A stretch of DNA of 64,000 bases from JAUIAI01 sp041396685 (GCA_041396685.1 JAWKYD010000008.1:1-64000); one strand, 5' to 3'; counted from the first letter of the stretch, positions 55,588 through 64,000 are shown. Numbers and translations are program-made. Notes: generated by a model from the sequence alone, not told the origin.

Positions 55588-56960
55588 TGTCCGCCGTGAG
55601 CGATCAGCCCGATCAGACGGATGCCTATCTCGACGCGGAGGAACCCTTCTTCCGCGAATTCGCCAGGGAGTTCACGCTGGATCCGGGCGTGACCTATTTC
55701 ATGGCCGGCCAGAAGGGTTCGATGCCGCGTGCCGTGCTGGCACGATTCAAGTCGGGCCTGGATCAGATCGCGGCCGATCCGTTTCCGGTCCATCTCGAGC
55801 CCTCGGCGAGCATCCGGACGACGATCGCGCGCTGCTATGGCACGACACCCGATCAGATCGCCATCACCCGCAACACGACCGACGCCTTGGCCCTGATATT
55901 CAACGGCATCGATTGGCAACCGGGAGATGAACTCCTGATCTCGCCGCTCGAGCATCCGAGCGGCATCACGGCCGCCCTGCGCACGGCTGCCCGGCACGGG
56001 GTCGTGCTGAAGCAGTGGGGTGTCCCCACGCATGCCGATGCCACCGTCGATGAAGTGGTTGCCGCGATGGAGCGCCGCCTCGTACCCGGCAAGACCCGGG
56101 CCGTGTTCTTTTCCTCGCCGGTGTGGCCCCTGGGCCAGCGCATGCCCGAGCGATTGTTGGCCCAGGCCGCTCAGCGCGCCGGTGCGCTGACGATCGTCGA
56201 CGGCGCCCACTACAACGGCATGATCGATCCCCAGCTGGACCTCACCGGCGTGGATTTCTTCGCGCTTTGCGGGCACAAATGGCAATGCGGTCCCGGCGGC
56301 ACCGGCGTGCTCTACGTCCGCAATCGTCTGCTGGCGGCCAACGCCACGCCATTGCCCAGATTTCACATCACCCGCTCCCACGCGCGTGAGTTTCCGTTCG
56401 ATGGTTCGCGTGGTGACTGGGACATCGGTCAGGCCTTGTCGACTTACGGCTTTCCCGAATCGGCGGACTGGCGCGCGTTGGCCGATGCCTGCCTGCGCTG
56501 GGACGAGGTCGGGAGGACGCGCATCCAACGTTGGCATCTGGCTTTGGGCGATTACTTCCGAATGCGCATCGCGCAGACCTTCGGCCCTTCGTCATTGATG
56601 GGGGCCGGACACGATCCGGCGCTCAAGTCTGGCATCGTCGCATTCAATCCGTTCGAAACCGATTCGCAACGGTCCGATCCCGAACTGAATCAGGCCTTCC
56701 GTGAGCGGCTTCTCACCGAATATCGGTTTCGTATCTCGGGCAAGGGCGTGGGCGGCGACGGTATCATCCGGCCACCCGACGACCGCGCGCGCGCATTCGC
56801 CCCGGGCACGATTCCCAATCTCGACCCGGACACGCTCGAGCCCAGGCCGATGGCGCACCCTCATCGGGTCAACGCATGCGTCTGGAATCACCGGGCGCAG
56901 ATCGACGCGTTCGTGGGCGCGGCACGAGAACTGGTCGGGACGATGAGTCGTTCCGTTTGA
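55587..56960 (+). CDS. Class-V aminotransferase-fold PLP enzyme (isopenicillin-N epimerase/cysteine desulfurase-like)
   Basis: The 457-residue product has the PLP-binding aspartate D205 in VDGAHYNGM and the Schiff-base lysine K231 in LCGHKWQCGPGGTGVLYV. The N-terminal YFMAGQKGSMPRAVLARF is typical of epimerase-like class-V enzymes. The cysteine needed for desulfurase activity is not evident in the usual place. Reaction could be racemisation, elimination or transamination. It starts on the AcnX small-subunit stop, so the genes are translationally coupled and probably work in one pathway. The following BVMO gene is 109 bases on. Confidence 0.9.
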   Translation: MSAVSDQPDQTDAYLDAEEPFFREFAREFTLDPGVTYFMAGQKGSMPRAVLARFKSGLDQIAADPFPVHLEPSASIRTTIARCYGTTPDQIAITRNTTDALALIFNGIDWQPGDELLISPLEHPSGITAALRTAARHGVVLKQWGVPTHADATVDEVVAAMERRLVPGKTRAVFFSSPVWPLGQRMPERLLAQAAQRAGALTIVDGAHYNGMIDPQLDLTGVDFFALCGHKWQCGPGGTGVLYVRNRLLAANATPLPRFHITRSHAREFPFDGSRGDWDIGQALSTYGFPESADWRALADACLRWDEVGRTRIQRWHLALGDYFRMRIAQTFGPSSLMGAGHDPALKSGIVAFNPFETDSQRSDPELNQAFRERLLTEYRFRISGKGVGGDGIIRPPDDRARAFAPGTIPNLDPDTLEPRPMAHPHRVNACVWNHRAQIDAFVGAARELVGTMSRSV

Positions 56961-57069
56961 CGGGTCGCAAGACGCGTGGACGCCGAATCCGCTCGTTCAT
57001 TGTCTTCTGAATCGGCTGAGTTCGGCCGGATGGCGGAGCGATTCCCCGGAGCATGTTGCGGAAGAAACC

Positions 57070-58860
57070 ATGACACTCGATAAAGAAGCCTTGCGCCGCA
57101 AATACCGGGACGAACGCGCGAAGCGCCTGCGCCCCGACGGCAACGATCAATACCTGCAGCTCAAGGGGCGGCTGGCCCACTATCTCGACGATCCCTACAC
57201 GCCGGTGGCGCCGCGCGAACCGAAGACCGATCACGTCACCTTCGCGTTCATTGGCGGCGGCTATGCCGGGCTGGTCACGGGTGCGCGACTGGCGCAGGCC
57301 GGCATCGGCGATGTGCGCATCCTCGAGAAGGGCGGCGATTTCGGTGGCACCTGGTATTGGAACCGCTATCCCGGCGCCCAGTGCGATACAGCAGCCATGG
57401 TGTACATGCCCTTGCTCGAAGAAACCGGTCACATGCCGAGCGAGAAGTACACCCATGCGCCCGAGTTGCTGGCGCACTGTCGGCGCATCGGCGAACACTT
57501 CGGTCTCTATGAGAACGCGCTGTTTCACACCGAGGTCGAATCGCTGCGCTGGGATGCGGCCAACAGCCGCTGGTTGATCGGCACGAACCGTGGCGATGCC
57601 TTCACCGCGCAGTTCATCGGCATCGGCACCGGCCCCTTGCACGTGCCCAAGCTCCCCGGCATACCCGGTCTCGAAACCTTCCGTGGTCATTCGTTTCATA
57701 CCAGTCGATGGGACTACGACTACACCGGTGGCGATGCGTTGGGCGCGCCGCTCGACGGGCTGGCCGACAAGCGCGTGGCGATCATCGGTACCGGCGCCAC
57801 CGCGGTGCAGTGCGTGCCGCATCTGGCGCGAAGCTGTCAGGCGCTCTATGTCTTTCAGCGCACGCCGTCCTCGGTCGACGTGCGCAACAATGCGCCGATC
57901 GACCGGGCCTGGTTCGAGTCCATCGCCACGCCCGGCTGGCAGACGCGCTGGCTGGAGAACTTCACGGCCAATCAGACCGGCGTCGGTGTCGGCGACATCG
58001 AAGATCTGGTCCAGGATGGCTGGACCGATCTGTCGCGCCGAATCCGCTCACGCATGCTCGATCTTCCGCCCGATCAGCGCACGCCGGCCGGCATGCTGGC
58101 GGCCTTCGAGGAGGCCGATTTCGAGAAGATGGAAGAGATACGCGCGCGTGCGCAGGCGGTGGTCCACGATCGCGACACCGCCGAGAAGCTGAAGGCCTGG
58201 TACCGGCAGCTGTGCAAGCGGCCGTGCTTTCACGATGCCTACCTGGAGGCCTTCAACTCGCCCAATACCCATCTGGTCGACACCGACGGCAAGGGCGTCG
58301 AACGGATCACCGCGACCGGTGTCGTCGTGGCCGGGGTCGAGACCCCGGTCGATTGCATCATCTATGCATCCGGCTTCGAGGTCGGCACCGAATACACCCG
58401 TCGCGCCGGTTTCGATCTGGTGGGCCGCGACGGCGTGACCCTGTCCGGCCACTGGGCCGAGGGCATGCGCACGCAGCACGGCATCTACACGCACGGCTTT
58501 CCGAATGCGTTCTTCGTGCAGCCGGCTCAGGGCGCCAACCTGATCTCGAACGTGCCGCACAACCTGGTCGAGTCGGGCCGCACCATCGCGCAGGTGGTTC
58601 GCCACGTGCTCGATGCCGGCCTGCGCGAGGTCGAGGTGACGGCCGAGGCCGAAGAGGCCTGGGTGCGGTTGTTGCTTTCGGGCCCGGGGCGCATGATCGG
58701 TTCGCCGGATTGCACGCCGGGCTACTACAACAACGAAGGCCAGGATGCCGGTCCGCGTGGCGGCCTGAACGTCGGCTACCCGGCCGGCGCGATGGCCTAC
58801 TTCCGCTACCTCGATGAGTGGCGCCGATCCGGGCAGTACGCCGGACTGGGTTTTCGTTGA
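57070..58860 (+). CDS. Flavin monooxygenase, Baeyer-Villiger type
   Basis: The 596-residue product matches class-B BVMOs such as cyclohexanone monooxygenase. It has the FAD Rossmann motif GGGYAG (residues 62-67), GGTWYWNRYPGAQCD (92-106), the fingerprint FRGHSFHTSRWDYDYTG (204-220) and the NADPH Rossmann motif GTGATAVQ (240-247). The fingerprint has D where many have P after the tryptophan, which is allowed. An N-terminal extension of about 50 residues is present. The enzyme would insert oxygen next to a ketone carbonyl. Its link to the AcnX operon is by position. Confidence 0.92.
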   Translation: MTLDKEALRRKYRDERAKRLRPDGNDQYLQLKGRLAHYLDDPYTPVAPREPKTDHVTFAFIGGGYAGLVTGARLAQAGIGDVRILEKGGDFGGTWYWNRYPGAQCDTAAMVYMPLLEETGHMPSEKYTHAPELLAHCRRIGEHFGLYENALFHTEVESLRWDAANSRWLIGTNRGDAFTAQFIGIGTGPLHVPKLPGIPGLETFRGHSFHTSRWDYDYTGGDALGAPLDGLADKRVAIIGTGATAVQCVPHLARSCQALYVFQRTPSSVDVRNNAPIDRAWFESIATPGWQTRWLENFTANQTGVGVGDIEDLVQDGWTDLSRRIRSRMLDLPPDQRTPAGMLAAFEEADFEKMEEIRARAQAVVHDRDTAEKLKAWYRQLCKRPCFHDAYLEAFNSPNTHLVDTDGKGVERITATGVVVAGVETPVDCIIYASGFEVGTEYTRRAGFDLVGRDGVTLSGHWAEGMRTQHGIYTHGFPNAFFVQPAQGANLISNVPHNLVESGRTIAQVVRHVLDAGLREVEVTAEAEEAWVRLLLSGPGRMIGSPDCTPGYYNNEGQDAGPRGGLNVGYPAGAMAYFRYLDEWRRSGQYAGLGFR

Positions 58861-58863
58861 CCG

Positions 58864-58885
58864 GGGCGGCTCACGAGAGCCGCCC
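58864..58885 (+). terminator. Hairpin after the BVMO gene
   Basis: GGGCGGCT and AGCCGCCC form an 8-base stem around CACGAG, 3 bases after the stop codon. There is no U-tract. It probably marks the end of the AcnX/PLP/BVMO transcript. Confidence 0.45.
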
Positions 58886-59026
58886 GACCGTGAGCCCACG
58901 AACCACCTTGCAACATCGCTGCAACCGACCCGGTTGAAGCCGCGCGCGTGCACGGGGACAATCGGAACCGTGCGGGCGCCGGAGCGATCCGCACGGTTTC
59001 ATTCCTCCAACCCCACTGGGAGTGGC

Positions 59027-59479
59027 ATGTTCGGTAGCGGTTCGCTCGTCAAATTCATCGTTTCCTTCTTACTCCTCGCGTGCGCAGGCGGCGCGATCGC
59101 GGCGCAGATGGTCAGCGTCGACCGCCATGAAATCAACATGCGCACCGGCCCAGGCACCCGATACGAGGCCATATTCCGCCTACCGCGCGGATATCCACTG
59201 TGGGTGATCTCCCGTCGTGGCAAGTGGCTCGAGGTTCGCGACTACGAGAAAGACGTCGGTTGGGTGTATGGTCCGCTGACCTCGCGTCGGCCACATGTCG
59301 TGGTCAAGGTCGACCGACTCAACATCCGCGCGGCGCCAGGCCTCGGCAAGCGCGTCGTCGCCGTCGCGCTGGGCGGCGAGGTGCTTGCCACGCTGGCGCG
59401 CCGCAGCGGCTGGATCCGGATCGAGCGCGCCGATGGCGTGACCGGCTGGGTCTCGCGCCGGCTGGTCTGGGGCTGGTAG
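59027..59479 (+). CDS. Exported SH3-domain protein
   Basis: The 150-residue product begins MFGSGSLVKFIVSFLLLACAGGAIA, a signal peptide. Two bacterial SH3 domains follow (about residues 28-85 and 88-145), with NMRTGPGTRYEAIFRLPRGYP and NIRAAPGLGKRVVAVALGGEV as the repeated RT-loop segments. Such proteins bind peptidoglycan or act in the envelope. Starts upstream of 59027 lack a signal peptide. A TGGGAG site precedes the ATG. Confidence 0.88.
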   Translation: MFGSGSLVKFIVSFLLLACAGGAIAAQMVSVDRHEINMRTGPGTRYEAIFRLPRGYPLWVISRRGKWLEVRDYEKDVGWVYGPLTSRRPHVVVKVDRLNIRAAPGLGKRVVAVALGGEVLATLARRSGWIRIERADGVTGWVSRRLVWGW

Positions 59480-59502
59480 CGCGGTGGGGCGGACGCGCCG
59501 CC

Positions 59503-60894
59503 TCAGCCGACGGGCTTGTGGCCCGATACCTCGCTGCCGGCATCGGCTGCCAGTCGCTGGAAGAGCAGTGCCGTGCCCGCCGCCAGCGTCGCGATGACGA
59601 CGAAGCCGAGCGCGAAGTCGGCGCTCAGCAGTTCGCTGCGGCCGGCCGCCGTGCGCGAGGCCTCCAGGATCAGCGCGGCCACCGCGACCCCGCCCGAGAG
59701 CGCGAGTTGCTGTACGACCGCAACGAAGGAGGTGGCCGAACTCATGCGGGCGCGGTCGACATCGGCATACGACAGTGCGTTGATGCTGGTGAACTGAAGC
59801 GAGCGGAAGAACCCGCCGACCAGCAGCACCAGGATCACGATCCAGTGTGGCGTGCCGGCCGTGAACAACGCGATCGCCCCCAGCAGGGCGGCACTGATGA
59901 CCGCGTTCGTTCGCAGCACGCGCCGGAATCCGAAGCGGCGCAGGATCGGTGCGGCCGTCAGCTTCATCGTCAGGGCACCGGCGGCGCCAGCGAAGGTCAG
60001 TGAGCCCGATGCGAATGGCGAAAGACCAAAGCCGATCTGCAGCATCAGCGGCAGCAGCAGCGGGACCGCGCCGATCGACACACGAAAGATCATGCCGCCG
60101 ATCATCGCGATCCGGAATGTGGGCACACGCAACAGCGACAACGCGATGATCGGATGTTCGATGCGTCGGGAGTGTGCGACATACAGTGCGAGCAGGGCGA
60201 GGCCGACCGCCAGCATGGCGGCGGCGACGGGGCCGTCGCCCGGCGCGCGGCTGCTGAGCGTGAAGCCGAAAACCAGCAGCGACAGGCCGAAACCCGTGAG
60301 CAGGAAGCCGCGCACGTCCAGTGGCCGGACGGTGTCGCCGAAAACCTGCGGGACGAACCGGCCTGCGAGCAGGTAGCCGACGATGCCGATCGGCACGTTC
60401 AGGCCGAAGATCGCGCGCCAGTGATAGTAGGTGGTGATGAAGCCACCCAGCGGCGGCCCCATCAGTGGCGCGAACAGCGCCGGAATCGACAGCCAGGCCA
60501 TTGCAGACACCAGCTCCTGCTTGGGCGCCACGCGCAGCACCACCAGGCGGCCCACCGGCACCATCATCGCGCCGCCCATGCCCTGAAGAAAGCGCGCGCC
60601 GACCAGTTCGGTCAGGCTGGAGGCGACCGCGCACCCGACCGAGGCAAGCGTGAACACTGCGATCGCGGCCCGGAACACGCGCCGCGCGCCAAAGCGGTCG
60701 GCGCACCAGCCGCTGATGGGTATGAACACGGCCAGCGCCACGTAATAGGCGGTGAACGCGAGTTTCAGTGTGATGGGGTCGACGCCGAGATCGAGTGCGA
60801 TCGCGGGCAGCGAGGTCGCGATCACCGTGCTGTCCAGGTTCTCCATGAACAGTGCCGATGCGATGACCAGGATCAGGAGGCGGGTGTGCGACAT
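59503..60894 (-). CDS. MFS transporter, DHA2/EmrB-like drug exporter family
   Basis: The 463-residue membrane protein begins MSHTRLLILVIASALFMENL and contains DSTVIATSLPAIALDLGV, the usual DHA2 first-loop motif. The helix 2-3 loop GWCADRFGARRVF and RFLQGMGGAMMVPVGRLVVLRV are MFS signatures. Length and hydrophobic pattern suggest 14 membrane segments. An upstream in-frame start at 61023 would add 43 hydrophilic residues and is rejected. It is divergent from the SDR gene. Substrate unknown. Confidence 0.9.
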   Translation of the reverse strand: MSHTRLLILVIASALFMENLDSTVIATSLPAIALDLGVDPITLKLAFTAYYVALAVFIPISGWCADRFGARRVFRAAIAVFTLASVGCAVASSLTELVGARFLQGMGGAMMVPVGRLVVLRVAPKQELVSAMAWLSIPALFAPLMGPPLGGFITTYYHWRAIFGLNVPIGIVGYLLAGRFVPQVFGDTVRPLDVRGFLLTGFGLSLLVFGFTLSSRAPGDGPVAAAMLAVGLALLALYVAHSRRIEHPIIALSLLRVPTFRIAMIGGMIFRVSIGAVPLLLPLMLQIGFGLSPFASGSLTFAGAAGALTMKLTAAPILRRFGFRRVLRTNAVISAALLGAIALFTAGTPHWIVILVLLVGGFFRSLQFTSINALSYADVDRARMSSATSFVAVVQQLALSGGVAVAALILEASRTAAGRSELLSADFALGFVVIATLAAGTALLFQRLAADAGSEVSGHKPVG

Positions 60895-61099
60895 CCCGCG
60901 AGTATCGTCTGAATCGTGCCGGATCGTGCACCGGGCGTCGCCCGCGCGAGAAGCGCGGGCTCGCGAGACGCTCCGGCAGCCGGCCGGCCGGCGCTCGCAA
61001 TGGTGCGGACTACTGGCCGGCATGGCGCAGACGTGGGCGGCTGGCCTGCGTGGCGATGATGTGGTCGAATCGAAACCATCGGGTCAAGAGGCAGTGGCG

Positions 61100-61879
61100 A
61101 TGGAAGCGACGATTGGAAGTGGCCGTTCGGTGCGTGGCCGTGTGGCCCTGGTGACCGGTGCGGCCAGCGGGATGGGCGCCGCCACCGTGGCGGTGTTCGC
61201 GGCCGACGGCGCGCGCGTGGCGGCCTGCGATATCGATGGCGACGGGGCGGGGCGCGTTGCCCGGGACGCGCGCGACGCCGGCGGTGACGCCGAGGCCTTC
61301 GCCGTCGATCTCGCCGATGGCGAGCAGATCGGCGATCTGGTCGGGCGCGTGACGGCACGCTTCGGCCGGCTCGACATCCTGGTCAACAATGCCGGCATCT
61401 CGGTCCGTTGCCCGATCGATGCACCGGACTACGACGATCGCTGGGCGCAGGGGCTCGCCGTGCTGCTCAGTGCGCAGCAGCGCCTGATCCGGGCCGCCCT
61501 GCCGTGGCTGCGTCGTTCCGACGCCGCCCGCATCGTCAATATTGCATCGACCGAGGCGCTCGGCGCCACCGCCGGCCTCAGCGTCTATTCGGCCGCCAAG
61601 GCCGGTGTGACCGGACTGAGCCGTTCGCTGGCCGTGGAGCTCGGTCGCGATGCGATCACAGTCAACTGCATCTGCCCGGGCCCGATCGAGACCGCGATGA
61701 CGGCGGCCATCTCGGCCGAACACAAAGCGGTCTTCGCGCGCCGCCGCACGGCGCTCGGGCGCTATGGCCGGCCCGAGGAGGTTGCGCACATCACCCTGAG
61801 TCTGTGCCTGCCGGCGGCGTCGTATCTGACGGGCGCGGTGATTCCCGTCGACGGCGGACTGATGGCACGCAATGCCTAG
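61100..61879 (+). CDS. Short-chain dehydrogenase/reductase (SDR)
   Basis: The 259-residue product has the NAD(P) motif VTGAASGMGAA (about residues 18-28), NNAGIS, the catalytic serine region NIASTEAL and YSAAKAGVTGLSRSLAVEL with the YxxxK pair. The end GAVIPVDGGLMARN is the SDR C-terminus. The start at 61100 is chosen because the protein then begins near the Rossmann motif. An in-frame ATG at 61022 is possible. Its TAG stop is also the left copy of the target duplication of the element at 61880. Confidence 0.9.
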   Translation: MEATIGSGRSVRGRVALVTGAASGMGAATVAVFAADGARVAACDIDGDGAGRVARDARDAGGDAEAFAVDLADGEQIGDLVGRVTARFGRLDILVNNAGISVRCPIDAPDYDDRWAQGLAVLLSAQQRLIRAALPWLRRSDAARIVNIASTEALGATAGLSVYSAAKAGVTGLSRSLAVELGRDAITVNCICPGPIETAMTAAISAEHKAVFARRRTALGRYGRPEEVAHITLSLCLPAASYLTGAVIPVDGGLMARNA

Positions 61880-62040
61880 GGAGACGCTGATCTATTCGCG
61901 CGATGCAGCGCGCCCGGGCTTCGGGATCGGCTGCAAGGCGCCAAGCGCAGCGATATCGGGTGATATCGCGAGCATTGGCAACGCCGCAGACGGCCCGAAA
62001 CAGGGATGCGATGCGCGTGGCGATTAGATCAGCGTCTCCC
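61880..62040. mobile_element. MITE-like 161-bp element with 14-bp terminal inverted repeats
   Basis: GGAGACGCTGATCT (61880-61893) and its exact complement AGATCAGCGTCTCC (62027-62040) bound the element. Both sides carry TAG (61877-61879 and 62041-62043), which fits a 3-bp target duplication. An 8-base palindrome GCGATATC/GATATCGC sits exactly in the middle (61950-61969). The arms between show weak complementarity too. No ORF is present. The right flank up to 62103 holds no gene. Confidence 0.7.
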
Positions 62041-62103
62041 TAGTGTGCCGTTTCGCAAGCGACATGCGAAACGGCACCCTTGTTTCGTCGCCCGTTCCGG
62101 AGC

Positions 62104-62739
62104 ATGAACATGCATCGATCACAGACCCGGCCCGAGTCGCCGGCCGACGCCATTCGACGCATCGTCGACGAATGGATCATCTTCAGCGATTCGGGCCAGT
62201 GGGAGCGTTTCGCCCAGTGCTGGCACGACGACGGCTTCATGGCGGCCACCTGGTTTCAGGCCAGCGCCAAGGACTTCATCGCGGCCCGCAGGGAGGGCTT
62301 CGAGCGCGGCGTCAGCATCATCCACTTCAATGGCGCCCATACCAGTGACATCTCGGGCGACCGGGCCATCGCCCAGACCAAGATGACCATCTCACAGCGT
62401 GCGCCGGTTCACGACGTGTGGGTCGATGTCGTCTGTACCGGCCGCTTCTACGATTTCTTCGAGTGTCGCGACGGTCGCTGGGCAATCGTGCGCCGCCAGC
62501 CCATCTATGAGAAGGACCGGATGGACCCGGTCACACCAGGTGCTGCATTGAGCCTGGACGCCGACCTGTTGGCGGCGTTTCCGCCCGGCTATCGGCATCT
62601 GGCCTATCTGCAGACGCAGGTCGGCTACGACGTCAAACGCAGTGGCATGCCGGGTCTGATCGGGCCGGAGGTCGAGCAGCTCTATCGCGAGGGCGCGGCC
62701 TGGCTCGCGGGCGCCGGATCGCCAGGACGCCCCGCGTGA
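62104..62739 (+). CDS. SnoaL-like domain protein
   Basis: The 211-residue product (start at 62104 or 62110) has RRIVDEWIIFSDSGQWERFAQCWHDDGFMAATW and FIAARREGFERGVSIIHFNGAHTSDISGDRAIAQTKM, the SnoaL-4 pattern of an NTF2-fold with small-molecule pocket. The C-terminal part (about 145-211) extends past the domain with GYRHLAYLQTQVGYDVKRSGMPGL, seen in enzymes acting on aromatic or polyketide-like acids. Function not assigned. It lies just after the MITE-like element. Confidence 0.8.
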   Translation: MNMHRSQTRPESPADAIRRIVDEWIIFSDSGQWERFAQCWHDDGFMAATWFQASAKDFIAARREGFERGVSIIHFNGAHTSDISGDRAIAQTKMTISQRAPVHDVWVDVVCTGRFYDFFECRDGRWAIVRRQPIYEKDRMDPVTPGAALSLDADLLAAFPPGYRHLAYLQTQVGYDVKRSGMPGLIGPEVEQLYREGAAWLAGAGSPGRPA

Positions 62740-62794
62740 TCGGGCCTCGTTGACCCGCGCCGCCTCTTGCGGCACCGGCCCCGGCATCATTGGC

Positions 62795-63622
62795 TCAGCA
62801 CCGTGAGATCATCTCGACCGGCGCGATCACGCGATTGCGGATGGCGGCCAGCATGTTGGCGATCTTGGCACCGGCGGAAGGGCCCATCAGCAGGTGCAGC
62901 CCCAGCGGTGGGGGGCCGCTTCGCGAGCTCATGGTCGCATTCAGGTTCTCGAGAAATGCCTGCGCGAATCCGCTGCGATCGTTCTCCACCTCGACCGTGA
63001 ATCCCGCCGAGGTCAGCGCCTCGCGGTAGGTGTCCGTGCTTGCCAGCGCGCTCTGGTCGGCCGAGGTTGCCCAGGGCAGTGGGAACTCGGGTTGCCGCTC
63101 ATCGGTCTGCATGACCTCGTAGATGCCGAATGTCGCGCCCGGCCGCAGGACTCGACGGGTCTGCGCGAACAGCCTGGCCTTGTCATCGATGTTCATGCCG
63201 ACGTGCATCAGGTAGGCGCCGTCGAAGCAGGCGTCCCGAAACGGCAGGGCGAGTGCGCTGCCGCGCACGAGTTCGACGCGATCATCGAGCGACACCAGAG
63301 CGTTGAGCGCATTGCCGACATGGACGTACTCCGGTGTCAGATCGATGCCCGTGACGCGGGCACCGTAGCGCGTCGCCGCGAAGCGCGCCGTGCCACCGAG
63401 GCCGCAGCCGATGTCGAGCAACTGCTGGTCGGAGCGCCAGCCGAGTTGGTCGTGAAGATGCTCGCTCGCCCGACGGCCACCGATGTGGAACTCGTCGACG
63501 GCGGCAAGATCGTCTACCGAGATCTTGCCGTCGGGTTTGCCCATTTTTGCGAGACCCTTTCGAATCGTATCGAGCAGGTCGTCGCGCTTGTAGTGGATCG
63601 CCACCGCGTGTTCGTCGGCCAT
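62795..63622 (-). CDS. Class-I SAM-dependent methyltransferase
   Basis: The 275-residue product has the SAM motif LLDIGCGLGGTARFAATRYGARVTGIDLT (about residues 67-95), motif IV LPFRDACFDGAYLMHVGMNI and the post-motif LRPGATFGIYEVM, as in the ubiquinone, sarcosine or sterol group. Substrate unknown. The ATG at 63622 gives the shortest sensible N-terminus. A longer frame to 63802 has no family similarity. It is convergent with the SnoaL-like gene and lies 85 bases after the partial amidase gene. Confidence 0.88.
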   Translation of the reverse strand: MADEHAVAIHYKRDDLLDTIRKGLAKMGKPDGKISVDDLAAVDEFHIGGRRASEHLHDQLGWRSDQQLLDIGCGLGGTARFAATRYGARVTGIDLTPEYVHVGNALNALVSLDDRVELVRGSALALPFRDACFDGAYLMHVGMNIDDKARLFAQTRRVLRPGATFGIYEVMQTDERQPEFPLPWATSADQSALASTDTYREALTSAGFTVEVENDRSGFAQAFLENLNATMSSRSGPPPLGLHLLMGPSAGAKIANMLAAIRNRVIAPVEMISRC

Positions 63623-63707
63623 CGCGGCATCCTCCGTCCATCGTCGAGGCAATGCCAGATGATGCAGGCATGGCCGCGCACGGGCAACGATACCCATGCG
63701 GCCGTGG

Positions 63708-64000
63708 TCAGCGCTCCGTGGTCCCCGCGCGGTAGCGCAGCGGTGCGAAAGCCAGCCGTTGCTCGAGATGCCGCGCAAAGCCGAGCAACTCGGCATCGCC
63801 ATGCGGCCGACCCATCAACTGGATGCCGACCGGCATACCGTCGGCGGTCCTCCCGCATGGCAGCGAAATCACCGGACAGCCGGTGAGCGTGAGCACGAAG
63901 GTCAGAAACATCCAGTCGATGTAGGTCGTGAGGACCTCGCCGTCGATCTCGGTGGGAAAGCGCTGCTCGACCGCAAACGGCGGCACGGCGACGGTCGGGC
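63708..64000 (-). CDS. Amidase C-terminal part (runs off window)
   Basis: About 97 residues at the C-terminus of an amidase-signature enzyme are visible: PTVAVPPFAVE at the edge, then DWMFLTFVLTLTGCPVISLPCGRTADGMPVGIQLMGRPHGDAELLGFARHLEQ. The SLPCG and GMPVGIQLMGRP segments are highly conserved in the family. The frame is open to the window edge, so the Ser-Ser-Lys core is outside. It could be a general amidase or a GatA-type subunit. Confidence 0.9.
   Translation of the reverse strand, partial: PTVAVPPFAVEQRFPTEIDGEVLTTYIDWMFLTFVLTLTGCPVISLPCGRTADGMPVGIQLMGRPHGDAELLGFARHLEQRLAFAPLRYRAGTTER

Noticed and set aside
61880..62040. Simple transcription terminator for the SDR gene
   Set aside because: A terminator alone does not explain 14-bp exact ends 133 bp apart, a flanking TAG duplication and a centred second palindrome. 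A terminator role in addition is not excluded.

Overview
The window is GC-rich, gene-dense chromosomal DNA. It most likely comes from a betaproteobacterium of the order Burkholderiales. The evidence is the gene order rnpB-mraZ-rsmH-ftsL-ftsI-murE-murF-mraY-murD-ftsW-murG-murC-ddlB-ftsQ-ftsA-ftsZ, followed by a peroxiredoxin, lpxC, a DUF721 gene, secA, argJ and a DUF815 ATPase gene. FtsZ segments and the FtsZ tail also look betaproteobacterial. The genus cannot be named from the sequence alone.

Positions 1-29276 are mostly core genome. A partial FimV-like exported protein (minus strand) lies next to the RNase P RNA gene. The dcw division and cell-wall cluster follows, with a TTGACC/TATCAT promoter and three TGGGN-type MraZ boxes at an exact 10-bp period. 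Nearly all dcw genes from rsmH to ftsA overlap or nearly touch, which implies coupled translation. Two genes here are broken as read: ftsZ carries many small indels, and an asd remnant (no start codon, an internal deletion, no C-terminal half) lies between maeB and the DUF721 gene. Both genes are normally essential, so sequence or assembly error must be excluded before calling them pseudogenes.

Positions 29277-47833 mix housekeeping and accessory genes. They include a 28-bp tandem repeat, a yghU-type glutathione transferase, a four-gene dipeptide-type ABC transporter, an acyl-CoA synthetase, a PPK2 polyphosphate kinase, an epoxide-hydrolase-like enzyme, a TfoX-N protein with a basic tail, a GNAT protein, an orphan TRAP binding protein, a DUF3750 protein, a DenD-like dehydrogenase and a glyoxalase-fold protein.

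Positions 47913-58860 look like a dedicated catabolic locus. On the minus strand are a TauD-like dioxygenase and a TAXI-type TRAP transporter (binding protein, then a terminator-like hairpin, then a fused permease). Divergent on the plus strand are a FAD oxidoreductase, both aconitase-X subunits, a class-V PLP enzyme and a Baeyer-Villiger-type monooxygenase. The substrate is unknown. An imported hydroxylated carboxylic or imino acid, processed by dehydration, PLP chemistry and oxygenation, is the simplest reading. The end of the window holds an SH3-domain protein, an MFS exporter, an SDR, a 161-bp MITE-like element inserted at the SDR stop codon, a SnoaL-like protein, a methyltransferase and a partial amidase.
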